Part shown: positions 52,765 to 61,900 of the stretch, piece after piece
Position numbering within the stretch: the first letter of the stretch is position 1
Layout: each line of letters begins with the position of its first letter
Source of the DNA: Prorocentrum cordatum
Taxonomy: Eukaryota; Sar; Dinophyceae; Prorocentrales; Prorocentraceae
Assembly (NCBI GenBank): GCA_963575745.1
Contig: CAUYUJ010014604.1
Location: forward strand, 590,688-654,687
Length of the DNA: 64,000 nucleotides
Direction: 5' to 3'
Made by a program: the position numbers and the translations under genes
Notes under the pieces: model-generated
Database searches by the model: none
The model's input: the letters and a program-made list of their open reading frames with translations, nothing else
Told to the model about the DNA's origin: nothing

Positions 52765-55593
52765 AGGGAAATACTGGACGCCGATAGCCCCTCCGTGACG
52801 GAAAGGCAACTGGCGCGCCTCGAGTACGTGACCATGGCTGCTGCTGCGCATTACTGTGACATAGGCATGGAGCTCCCGAGCGGATTCGACACAGATAGGA
52901 TGGTCATGCCCACCAGATCTCCCGATGACGCTGTTCCCCCGAACAGTAGCGGCCCTAACCGACCAGACGGGACCCAGGACCCCATGGATGACGAGACCAT
53001 GGAGTATGCGCATAGAGTCCTAATTCATGAGCGCAGACAAAATATAGTTCACTTTCCGGACCATGGGGACATCAGACAGTGGGCCATCACGAGGGGGAAT
53101 CTCGGACGGGCTGGGAACGACGTACACTCGAGACGACAAGCAGGCAGAGGCCCAGTACCATGGGTAGAGCCCGCCCTCACAGGGATAAACGCCAGCTCAA
53201 TGGGCATCCCTGGGGTGCCTATTCAAGGGGGCGACAGTAGCGACAACGCATGGCCCTGGTCCACCACAGCGCATCGACTACGGTTGCGGGATTTCTTCTG
53301 CCCGACACAACGATGCGACTTTTGCGGTTCTTGGACGCTCCGAGACCCCACTGGACGACGCTGCATCACCTGCCACAGGTTGGCTAACCCGTGGAGCTAC
53401 AACCAGGGTGAGCGGCAAGCAGGGGACCTCCCGCCGGGTCACCCAGATCCAGGCTCGGAGCAGCCACTCAACAGGCGCGCCCTCGACCTCCTGGACACCA
53501 CCTTGCTGTTGCAGCTTGTCAGAGCGGGCATGCGGTACGCCCCAATCGCCGATTTTCTCTACTCCCCAACCCAACCTGGCCCTTCCGATTTCACCCCGAC
53601 CTGGCTCGTGGGCGAACTCCTGGGAGCCTGGAGACATATGGTGGCCCAAGCCTCAGACCTGGCTGAAATCTGGGCGTACGAAGGCACCGTAGCCCTCGAG
53701 GACTTCGGAGGCGACTGGCAACTCCGCACAGCAAAGGTCTCCCTTGCGCTACTCTGTTCCGCGCCAGACTCCTGGGCCCTCAACGTCTGCCAGAAAATGC
53801 GTCGCGTCATGAGGGCCAGCCCCGAAGGACGACTAGACGGCTGGTTCCCTCCGCATCTCTACCGCGACGACCCGGGCACGCACCCGCTATCGCACTGGAG
53901 GGGCCCCCAGTCGAGCAGGACAACCGCAACCGTCGCGATAGGGCCGACCAACTTGATACACCTGGACGACCTCCGCTGGCTGAGCGCCACCATCGGAGGG
54001 GACCACCTGGACTGCGCCATAAGCGACACACGAGACGGCATGGTCCCCAGCAGACGCTGGTGGCACAACAGGGACAGTCCACATTTCCAGGCAGCCGAGG
54101 TCATGAGAGGTGCACTACAAGCTGCAGCGCGCACCGACTGGCGCCCAATACATGCCCAAATGGGGCAGGGTACCCCCCTGGGAAACCTCGTCACAGACGC
54201 CGTTATCCGGCGCTTGGAGACAGACAGTGGGGGCCGTGGCCACGTGCGTGCTGGGCGCCCCAGCGGTGGGCACTCCCATGGATGTGGACAGCCCCTGGCG
54301 CGACAGGAGGGCCCCCACTGGCGGAGAGGGGGTCGGAGCGACAGCCCCCCACAGACCCCCTCCAGATCCGGTGGAAGACCTACCCACACGGAGCGCTCCC
54401 AGCGAGAGGCCTTCATCGACGAGGTGCGGCGAATCAGGAGAATGGTAGCCAGTAACTCCGTCACCCCAGGTATGCGGTGGAGCAGAATCCTAGTCCCCTT
54501 CATATGGGGCACTGCGACGGACAGGGGTCGGAGCGTGCTCGAGCAGGCCTTTAGGAGCATCAATATCAGTACTACCATCATCGACCAGGCAGCCACTTGG
54601 TGGAGATCACGAGGCGTTCTCTCATACAGAGACGCCCAGGTAGTCCTCGCGTCGGAAGCAGACACGTCTTCCAGGGCCACCAGATCCACTCTCGAGGCGC
54701 CCGAATTAGGCAGCTACATTGCACCGCAGCTGCAGGAACGAATGATGCTGCACCTGGATGCGAATGGCTCCCTACAGACCGCCATCTTGTCAGGGGATCG
54801 GCAAGCAGTAGAGGCTGGGGCAAGGGTGCGAGCGGAGCAGGCTAGGGCCGAGCAGAGGTCGAATCCAAGGAACCACTGGCCCACGTTCGAAGAAAGGGCA
54901 CGCCCTGGAGCAGAGGCTGCGACCGCGGGGGCTGCGAGCACAACCACGCCCTGGCATGCGGACGTACGACAGCTGCTCAACCGAGCGAACTTTGCCATCC
55001 CTCAGGGCAGGCTACCGCCAGGCAGCGCAAGAGAAGAGCACCTGGACAGGCTCATCCGCACACTTGACGCCAGACAGCGGGGCGAGGAGGGGGCGGGCAG
55101 AGGGGCCATGCCTGCCCCCGAAGGCAGGGCCTCCGTCAACGGAGATCAGGCACAGTGCCTGGCGCAAAGTTTGCTGCTGGATCACAGGGCAAATGGGCAA
55201 CCAGGCTCCTGGATCTCCAGAGCCCTGCGGCTCTGCCTGGCGCCACGCTACTCTCCCCTCCTGAGGCCAGTACTGACTGTGCGGGCAGTGGACTCCCAGC
55301 CCTACGACGTACTCTACCGCTGGATGACGAGAACCGACATACACACGCCGGAGGACGTGGTCACCTGTCTCCGAAGGGAGGCGCTAGAAGCCGATCTAGC
55401 ACCATACTCTGAACTCACTAACCTGCAAATCCAAGCCCTCATTTGTCACCTCAGCGAGGCGGCTAGCCTGACACACCTTGACGCTAGCGTCTCTGCCAGA
55501 GCCCTCATCGAGAGCCTGGGGGACGGCCTAACCCAGATTGGCCACCCCCCGGAGACAACGCCAGACTTCCCCCCGAAAACATGGATGTTGTAG
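52765..55593 (+). CDS. Element ORF A: large protein with zinc-ribbon-like motif
   Basis: The frame is the same as that of the repeat-module ORF and is separated from it only by TGA 52762-52764. The first ATG is at 52834; a GTG at 52795 is the other option. About 920 residues. A Cys cluster DFFCPTQRCDFCGSW ... RRCITCHRL (Cys codons 53299, 53314, 53323, 53362, 53371) has the spacing of a zinc ribbon or small nucleic-acid-binding finger. The rest is mixed helical and rich in Arg/Asp, with WATWWRSRGVLSYRDAQVVL-like segments (near 54590) and an Ala/Arg-rich stretch at 54830-54960. No catalytic domain was recognised. Position upstream of the endonuclease ORF suggests an ORF1-type structural or RNA-binding protein (inference). 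It ends KTWML at TAG 55591-55593 and overlaps the next ORF by about 55 bp. Confidence 0.55.
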   Translation, partial: REILDADSPSVTERQLARLEYVTMAAAAHYCDIGMELPSGFDTDRMVMPTRSPDDAVPPNSSGPNRPDGTQDPMDDETMEYAHRVLIHERRQNIVHFPDHGDIRQWAITRGNLGRAGNDVHSRRQAGRGPVPWVEPALTGINASSMGIPGVPIQGGDSSDNAWPWSTTAHRLRLRDFFCPTQRCDFCGSWTLRDPTGRRCITCHRLANPWSYNQGERQAGDLPPGHPDPGSEQPLNRRALDLLDTTLLLQLVRAGMRYAPIADFLYSPTQPGPSDFTPTWLVGELLGAWRHMVAQASDLAEIWAYEGTVALEDFGGDWQLRTAKVSLALLCSAPDSWALNVCQKMRRVMRASPEGRLDGWFPPHLYRDDPGTHPLSHWRGPQSSRTTATVAIGPTNLIHLDDLRWLSATIGGDHLDCAISDTRDGMVPSRRWWHNRDSPHFQAAEVMRGALQAAARTDWRPIHAQMGQGTPLGNLVTDAVIRRLETDSGGRGHVRAGRPSGGHSHGCGQPLARQEGPHWRRGGRSDSPPQTPSRSGGRPTHTERSQREAFIDEVRRIRRMVASNSVTPGMRWSRILVPFIWGTATDRGRSVLEQAFRSINISTTIIDQAATWWRSRGVLSYRDAQVVLASEADTSSRATRSTLEAPELGSYIAPQLQERMMLHLDANGSLQTAILSGDRQAVEAGARVRAEQARAEQRSNPRNHWPTFEERARPGAEAATAGAASTTTPWHADVRQLLNRANFAIPQGRLPPGSAREEHLDRLIRTLDARQRGEEGAGRGAMPAPEGRASVNGDQAQCLAQSLLLDHRANGQPGSWISRALRLCLAPRYSPLLRPVLTVRAVDSQPYDVLYRWMTRTDIHTPEDVVTCLRREALEADLAPYSELTNLQIQALICHLSEAASLTHLDASVSARALIESLGDGLTQIGHPPETTPDFPPKTWML

Positions 55594-56956
55594 AAGCTTC
55601 CCCCTGAGACCTGGACGTAGGTACTCCCCTATGCATGGTCTGCAGCGAAAGCATCCTGGGCTTCGCAGAAGTCTTGATGCCGTGCGGCCACTTGTTCCAC
55701 GCCGAATGCCTGAGCCAGTGGAGGGTGATCCAGCCAACACAGGCCCATTCCTACAAAGATGTTCCCCAGTAAACTGCCCTAATTGCCGCTCCAACGACAG
55801 GGGCAGCATCACCGTAAGGCTGCCAGGGCGAGTCTGCGACGCTGATGCCGCTGCGGTGGCGGTACCACCAGGCCTGCTGCAACTCCGCGACGGTACCCTA
55901 GCCCCGCTACAGCCTTTCCTGGGTCTTCAGGAGCTAGCCGAGGTCGTCAGACACCTGGCCCTGGACCTGGACTGCCTCAGAGCACAGGCACTCTCCATTC
56001 GACGGCCCCACACATATGTTACGCTGTCGGACATGCGCAGAATCCACGAGCATGTGAGCGGGAGGAGGGCCGCCCTGGAGATGCAACAGGCCCCGATGGA
56101 CGTGGACGGGACCCCACCCGACGGTGGAGACGACACGGACCCCGATGGCACGCATAGCAGTTCGCAGAACCCTGGGACCCCGCCCCCACCACGACCCCTC
56201 GGCCCCACTAACAGGACAGATAGGATACGACAAGCCCCGCGGATCACTTGTGGGAGATGGGCCCTACTTCTCGGACGAAATCCACCAGAGGACGAATTCA
56301 GGAGGAGAGGGCCCATGCGGTTTCCGGTGGGACTGCTAACCACGGCCGTCCGAGACACTGCAGCTGACCTGGTAATTTCCAGAACCGCGTACGTCGGCGA
56401 TCGAGTAGCCGACGAGACTGGAGTCACGTTCGCACTCGCAGGCCCCGACGCCTGGGAGCAGATCAAAGCCTTGGTCACGGAGCGCAGAGACCAGCCCCCT
56501 GGGAGCGCCGTCCCAACGATCCTCTTGGTAGACGCGCAAGCTTCACAGATGGACGCTGCCCTGGCGGCAGCTTCTGCTGCGGGGTGCCCGTGCTGTGTCC
56601 TCCCCCTGGCCACTGAGGGAGTGTCATCCCCTGGAGGACCGGATCCCATCGAGCTCGCGACCCTGGCAAACGCACAGTGGGGCTACCGAGCGACCAGCAG
56701 GATCACTCACCTCGTCCCGATCGGTTACCCTTGCCGAACTGGCAAGCCCAGCCCACCAATGCAACAGCTTTTTGCGGCGCAATTCGACATAGCAGGCAGG
56801 ACACTGCGCACAATTCTGCCCCCGTCAATAGTCGTGCACTGGGGAGGGAGGACCGGGGACACCTCTGACGCACTACACATCCTAACCCCCGAGAGCGGCA
56901 ACGACGGCGTCGTCGCGCAGATCATGCGGTGGAAGGAAGAGCTAAGGCAATCCTGA
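55538..56956 (+). CDS. Element ORF B, first part (unknown; contains end of RING finger)
   Basis: Frame 2, 472 codons. It overlaps the end of ORF A and is +1 to it. Residues before about 75 are probably out of sense (they read through the RING region); from VNCPNCRSNDRG onward the sequence looks like real protein, with LGLQELAEVVRHLALDLDCL, YVTLSDMRRIHEHVSGRRAA and, after a Pro/Asp-rich linker, a globular-looking segment (LVISRTAYVGDRVADETGVT; TILLVDAQASQMDAALAAAS; RTILPPSIVVHWGGRTGDTS). No family was recognised. It ends at TGA 56954-56956, and the same frame continues open immediately after. Confidence 0.5.
   Translation: MATPRRQRQTSPRKHGCCRSFPLRPGRRYSPMHGLQRKHPGLRRSLDAVRPLVPRRMPEPVEGDPANTGPFLQRCSPVNCPNCRSNDRGSITVRLPGRVCDADAAAVAVPPGLLQLRDGTLAPLQPFLGLQELAEVVRHLALDLDCLRAQALSIRRPHTYVTLSDMRRIHEHVSGRRAALEMQQAPMDVDGTPPDGGDDTDPDGTHSSSQNPGTPPPPRPLGPTNRTDRIRQAPRITCGRWALLLGRNPPEDEFRRRGPMRFPVGLLTTAVRDTAADLVISRTAYVGDRVADETGVTFALAGPDAWEQIKALVTERRDQPPGSAVPTILLVDAQASQMDAALAAASAAGCPCCVLPLATEGVSSPGGPDPIELATLANAQWGYRATSRITHLVPIGYPCRTGKPSPPMQQLFAAQFDIAGRTLRTILPPSIVVHWGGRTGDTSDALHILTPESGNDGVVAQIMRWKEELRQS
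55608..55805 (+). pseudogene. RING-H2 finger split over two frames
   Basis: Frame 0 reads LCMVCSESILGFAEVLMPCG and then HLFHAECLSQWRV: the first Cys pair, then Cys-x-His-x2-His-x2-Cys, as in RING-H2 E3 ligase fingers. The frame stops at 55770-55772, but the last Cys pair, VNCPNCRSNDRG, is present in frame 2 from about 55775. A single small indel around 55760-55775 rejoins them. Frame 0 is also closed upstream by TGA 55605-55607, so the finger is not linked in frame to ORF A. RING fingers usually recruit ubiquitin-conjugating enzymes. Confidence 0.7.
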
Positions 56957-58510
56957 AACGGTACGATCACGGCCGAATGGGTCACCACGAGAGTGCAACT
57001 CCCCAGAGACGAACTGCTAAGGCACCAGGGACTCGAGATGCTCTTCCATCATGTTCTTCGCTGTCGAGCAGCGAGGCCTATGAGTGGAGAAGACGGCCTG
57101 CGCGCCCCCCTGGACAACTTGCAGGCGGCAGCTCAAATCACCACGCTGGCCCACCAGACGGCGTGCATCTGGAGGACCCACGAGACGAGTGACTCAGTGC
57201 ACATCCCAGTTCCCCCCAGAGCAATATGCTTAGCCCACTCCATTGCTTCCGCAACAGCCGGAGCCATGGGGCACAGAGTGGGAATTTACGGGACAGGGCT
57301 TCTCCTGCTTGCTACTCCAGAAAGGATTGCCGCTCCCGTCCTGAGGCACCTCCGGGACGAGCGCCCACGCATCTTTGGAGACGGATCCTCCTCACCAGCA
57401 CTAGGACCACGCCGCATCCTCCTGGAAGGACCCTGGGATGGTGGACCCTCATTCGTACGCCTCTCCGACCCCGAGGACGGCTTCCACCTGCGGTGGAACC
57501 TCGCAGACATGGGACAAACGCGGCCAACTGACGTCATGCAAGCTGTAGAGGCCACCACCGGACCGGACACTGTCGAGCAGGTCTCCACCGTATACGCCTG
57601 GTTCCCAGACGTCTCTGATTACAGGTACATGACACAAGTTCGCATACGCCTGGCGGCGGCCGACGCCATGGCTGCAGCCTTTGTAGGCACCAGCTGCAAA
57701 GTGATCGGAGCCCAGACCATCAGGATCTTCCCCGTGACGCCATGCAGGGATCCCATGCACAGAGCAGCGGTGGTATCCAGGGAGCTACAGGAGCACGTGG
57801 ACGCCCTGGCCAGCACCTCCGTCCGGCAAGCCCCCAGGCGCGCCATTCAGCCCCAAATGCTCGAGATCACCACGATGGATAGGCATGGGACGCAGCTTGG
57901 AGAAGTTCGCCCTCGTAGCATGCGCCCAGACGCATGGCTCCCTGGGCACAGCACGCTCCGGCTCTACTCAGCCGCGGTCGGCTCGGCGAATGCGCAGATA
58001 CTAACCCGGCTCTGGCCACTGCCGGACGGCCCGAACGGTACCTCGCACCCAGCCAACACCAGAGCCGCCCCACCTGTCATCACAGACGACTGGATCCGGG
58101 ACAATGCCAGGGCAATGAGCAGGAGCGCACCCAACACGGTACCCGGTGTGTTTCAGGGAAGTGGTCTGCGGGACTACGAGACAGTCTTCCAGCCCGGAGA
58201 ATACCTGCTCGCGGCAATAGCGGCCAGTGGAGCTGTCGAGGTCACCACGTACGAGCGGCGAAGCTGGATTCCTCTTCACTTCAGCACCTGGGTGACGATA
58301 CTCCTCCCCGCGGACGCTGACTTCAGAGCAGCCGCGAGAGGTGCAGACAGACCACAAGCCAGACTGAAACTGCAGCTTGCCCACTGGTCCAATTCACGTT
58401 GCGCGCCTGGACTCCGCCCCTGCGGCGACCCCAACTCCCGCCTCCGTGGGACTGCGGGTCAATGCACCTTCCCAACAACCGCTCCCCAGACGCACCACTG
58501 CGTCCCTTAA
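56957..58510 (+). CDS. Element ORF B, second part (unknown)
   Basis: The frame is continuous with the preceding one except for TGA 56954-56956; there is no close ATG (a GTG at 56993 or later ATGs would be needed), so read-through or a nonsense mutation is likelier than a new gene. Segments: DELLRHQGLEMLFHHVLRCR, ICLAHSIASATAGAMGHRVG, GPSFVRLSDPEDGFHLRWNL, VYAWFPDVSDYRYMTQVRIR and YLLAAIAASGAVEVTTYERR. It reads like a folded protein of about 480 residues. No domain was recognised. Its last 134 bp overlap the next ORF, which lies in the +1 frame. Confidence 0.5.
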   Translation, partial: NGTITAEWVTTRVQLPRDELLRHQGLEMLFHHVLRCRAARPMSGEDGLRAPLDNLQAAAQITTLAHQTACIWRTHETSDSVHIPVPPRAICLAHSIASATAGAMGHRVGIYGTGLLLLATPERIAAPVLRHLRDERPRIFGDGSSSPALGPRRILLEGPWDGGPSFVRLSDPEDGFHLRWNLADMGQTRPTDVMQAVEATTGPDTVEQVSTVYAWFPDVSDYRYMTQVRIRLAAADAMAAAFVGTSCKVIGAQTIRIFPVTPCRDPMHRAAVVSRELQEHVDALASTSVRQAPRRAIQPQMLEITTMDRHGTQLGEVRPRSMRPDAWLPGHSTLRLYSAAVGSANAQILTRLWPLPDGPNGTSHPANTRAAPPVITDDWIRDNARAMSRSAPNTVPGVFQGSGLRDYETVFQPGEYLLAAIAASGAVEVTTYERRSWIPLHFSTWVTILLPADADFRAAARGADRPQARLKLQLAHWSNSRCAPGLRPCGDPNSRLRGTAGQCTFPTTAPQTHHCVP

Positions 58511-58922
58511 CCCACTCCCTGGACCAGCCAGGCCCACGCGCTTCCCAGAACTAGCTGAGGTGCTTGTGAGCGCAGGTAGACCCTCTCCGGCTGACCTAGT
58601 GCGAGCTGACGAGGATGCAGTAGGCATCGCGCGTGGCATGTTGGGTAGATTCGCTGCAGTTGTCCCTGAGCAAGCGGTCCACGACATGGCGCGGGGTGTG
58701 CAGCGCCGGATCGCCCTCGAAATCCGAAGGCAGCTTGAAGGCCGGCCCATGCAGAGGTACAACTGGGACATGTTTGCCGCAATCTGGATCCTGCAGCTAG
58801 CCAACCCGGGGAACCTGGACCGTGACCATGTCTGGCAACTCATCCGGGAGCTCGGGATACGAGAGGAGGTCACGAGACAGCTCCCCTTCACGCAATGGCT
58901 CGTGCCTGAACCGGACGCCTGA
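58377..58922 (+). CDS. Element ORF C: short helical protein (unknown)
   Basis: Frame 0, 181 codons. The Pro-rich start is followed by a strongly helical region: FPELAEVLVSAGRPSPADLV, AVHDMARGVQRRIALEIRRQ and DHVWQLIRELGIREEVTRQL. It overlaps ORF B by 134 bp and ORF D by 101 bp. It may be translated as a fusion by frameshifting rather than alone. No family recognised. Confidence 0.45.
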   Translation: MPTGPIHVARLDSAPAATPTPASVGLRVNAPSQQPLPRRTTASLNPLPGPARPTRFPELAEVLVSAGRPSPADLVRADEDAVGIARGMLGRFAAVVPEQAVHDMARGVQRRIALEIRRQLEGRPMQRYNWDMFAAIWILQLANPGNLDRDHVWQLIRELGIREEVTRQLPFTQWLVPEPDA

Positions 58923-61900
58923 ACCTGGCTCAGCACACCAACCGTGGCTCGAAGTCCCTGGATCCAGAGGTGCAGACGTTGACGCCGCCACCACGCATCC
59001 CATCCCAGAAAATGTCATCAGCGCCCTGGACGCCCTAATCAACAGGCTCTCAAACCTCCACTGGGAGGAACGGCAGCGCCACGATCCTGGTAGGGTGACT
59101 CGGGGACGTAGAGGAGGCTCCCAGGCAACCAGAACCACGGGCGCGGGGGTCAGGCCTGTTGACGCTCCAGGTGTGAGCCAGCGCAGAAGCCGCAGCCGGG
59201 CGAACAAGGACACGGGGGCCGCAGACGCCCTCGCCAGCGATGTGAGGCCGTCAACCACTCCAGTTCCTGGATCGACCGCTCCTCCGACAGGCCCTGGGTT
59301 CCCGACAACGCCGTCAGTGCAGACAAGGTCAGGCCCCAACGGTGGACCTATAGGCAGCCCCGTTTCGAACGCGAATGGGACACAACCACAGACCCCGTTG
59401 GCTGCACCTGAGCAGGGTGCGACACCACCTTCCTTGGCCAGACCGACAGGCGGCGGAGAGGCGGACAACGACGTGAGCCGCGAGGGTAACATCAGGCAAA
59501 CTCCCCCGCGGGTGACTCCTGTGAACCCCGCGACACACAGGGGTGGATCTACACGGACCCGTGCCCCGGACCGTGCAACCAGACCGAGCCCTGGCAGCGC
59601 AGAAGACCCCGCGCCAACCGAGACCTCTGCCGAGACAGCAGGAGTAAGTGGAGCGGGCCCCACAGGCAGTCCCGAGAGCCACACCGGTGCAGACGCGCCC
59701 AGAGGCGATCGGACCTCTCCAGTTGGCGCGCATACCAGCGCGGAGCAGCCCGCGACTGGGAGCTGTGGAGCCGCGACTCCGGCCAGTACCGGAGACGCGC
59801 AGTGTGCACCCGCGACCGCCAGGGCAGCTGATAGTGGTGGGGCCGGACCCCCGATATCCGCACCTCCACGGGTCCCAGCAGACCCGGCAACAGCCCAGAG
59901 CAGGAGACCGCCTCCAGGCACGGTGCAAAGCTGCGGTAGCGATCCCCTGGGACGAGGAGATACGCCGAGAAGCGGGCCCGAACTCCCTCCGTGCGTGGAA
60001 ACGGATTGGAGGCGGGAGTACGAAGCCATGGCGCGCACGCTCAGACAAGCCCAGGTGCACGCCACCGACGGCACCGGTAGCCCCCCCACCGAGGACGAGT
60101 GGAACCAAGTGCTCAGCGCGATAGCCTGGGCTGCTGCGATACCGCAACTTGACAAAACCGTACGGGACCTGCATGAAGACCTTGGCCTCACAATGCGAAT
60201 TCCAGACGCCTTCGACGCCTATTGGAACACCCACCCACCCCCTGGAACGCGCAACCCCATGGGCAGGATAATACACACACGCCATGTGGCGCTAACGGCA
60301 GACGCAGCCTGTGCCCAACTGAGACAGCTCGCAGTCAGCCCGGCGTCTCGCTCGGACTGCGTGTCGGCGCCCGAGGCCCCCTTCCAGGGCCTGACACCAG
60401 CCATGCTCCGCACCATTTTGCGCGCGGGAGCCGTCGCGCCATTTACCGACGACAGAGACCAGGTTCTGAGTGAGACAGTAGAGGCTTCTCCAAGGAACCT
60501 CCGCAGAACTAGAAGCGCCGCTCGACGCGCCAGCGCCCCCAGAAGTGCGCGCGCCCCGGCTGAGACCATTGTGAGCACAGCAGACACCAGTGTGGCCAGG
60601 CGCGCCCGAATCAGAAGTGCGGCCGGGCCGCGACCGCCCGAACCCAGCGCCCAGCCGCGCATCACCGCTGCTGACAGGGCACGCAGGAGCCCGTCCCGCC
60701 GAGCCCCCCGGGGCAGGGCCGAAGGCACACGCAGGACCACACTGCGAGGCACGGCTCGCGCCAGAGCAGCAGGCAACACAAGTAGGGAAAGGGCCACCAG
60801 ACCAGGCACCAGAGCACCCAATCCAAGGACCCTGGCCGACCTCTGGGAGCGCTCTCGCCACGGAACAGGCGAAGGCACCCCCACCGGCGTCGCCGGCCGA
60901 GGCGTTACAAGACGGGCATCCAGGCCAGCAAGTGCGGAGGGCGGTCGGACCCGGAGGCCGCGACCCCGACCAGCAGGTTTCACACCAGACGAACCCACTG
61001 CGGCTCCCCAGCCTGCCGACGTGCTCCAGCAGGTATGGGGGCGACACAGGGGCGGACGAACCGGCCTCTCTCCAGTCGCCCCCGCCGACACGACGCTCGC
61101 CGCGTACCAAATCGCAGGTCTGGACAATACGCAGATCATCAGCACTCTCAGGACTCTTCAGCAGGACGGCATTGTTTCCAACGGCTCCCCCGACGGTACC
61201 TGGGACATCTCGGGACACCTTAGGCTCCACTCAAGCGTCGACCCCAGGCTTGGGGACGACTGGGCGCTCGACTTCACCCAGCAAACAAGAGCCCGAGTGG
61301 TCGACCCTAGACCGAGCCCGAGTGCCGCCTTGGGACCGAGCCTACACCTCGTCTCACTCTTCGATGGATGGGGTCTGGCGAGACTTGCGATTGGCGACCT
61401 CATGGCCAAAGTTGCCACGGTTCCACGTTTCAGATCCTCCGCGTTTGTCGAAGTAAACGAAGAAGCGGCAACCCGAGTCGAGAGGCGTTGGGACCGTGAC
61501 AACGCTGCACGCTTTGACGGGGGCCCCCCGCACGTGAGACTAGGAGTCGACGCCTGGGACCTCCTGAGAGGAGACGACGGACAAAATCCCTGGTCCGACC
61601 ACCTCAGAACCTTGGATCCTGGAAGTCTCCCCGTCATCATAGCCGGACTCCCATGTACCAACCTGTCTGCAGCCAGCCAGCACGGAGGACTTGACGGACT
61701 GGCAGGCTCTCAGTCAGTGCACTTCTTTGTTGTGCCGCTCCTATGGAGCATCACGCGTAGGCTCCGCCCGGACGTACGCATCCTAATATGCTGCGAAGGC
61801 CCAGCAACGATCCTATCGGCACACAAACAGGCAATGTGCACGGCCCTGGGGGAGCTTCCACTTGACTGGGCGGTTTGCCTGGATGCCGCTCCCACAGTGG

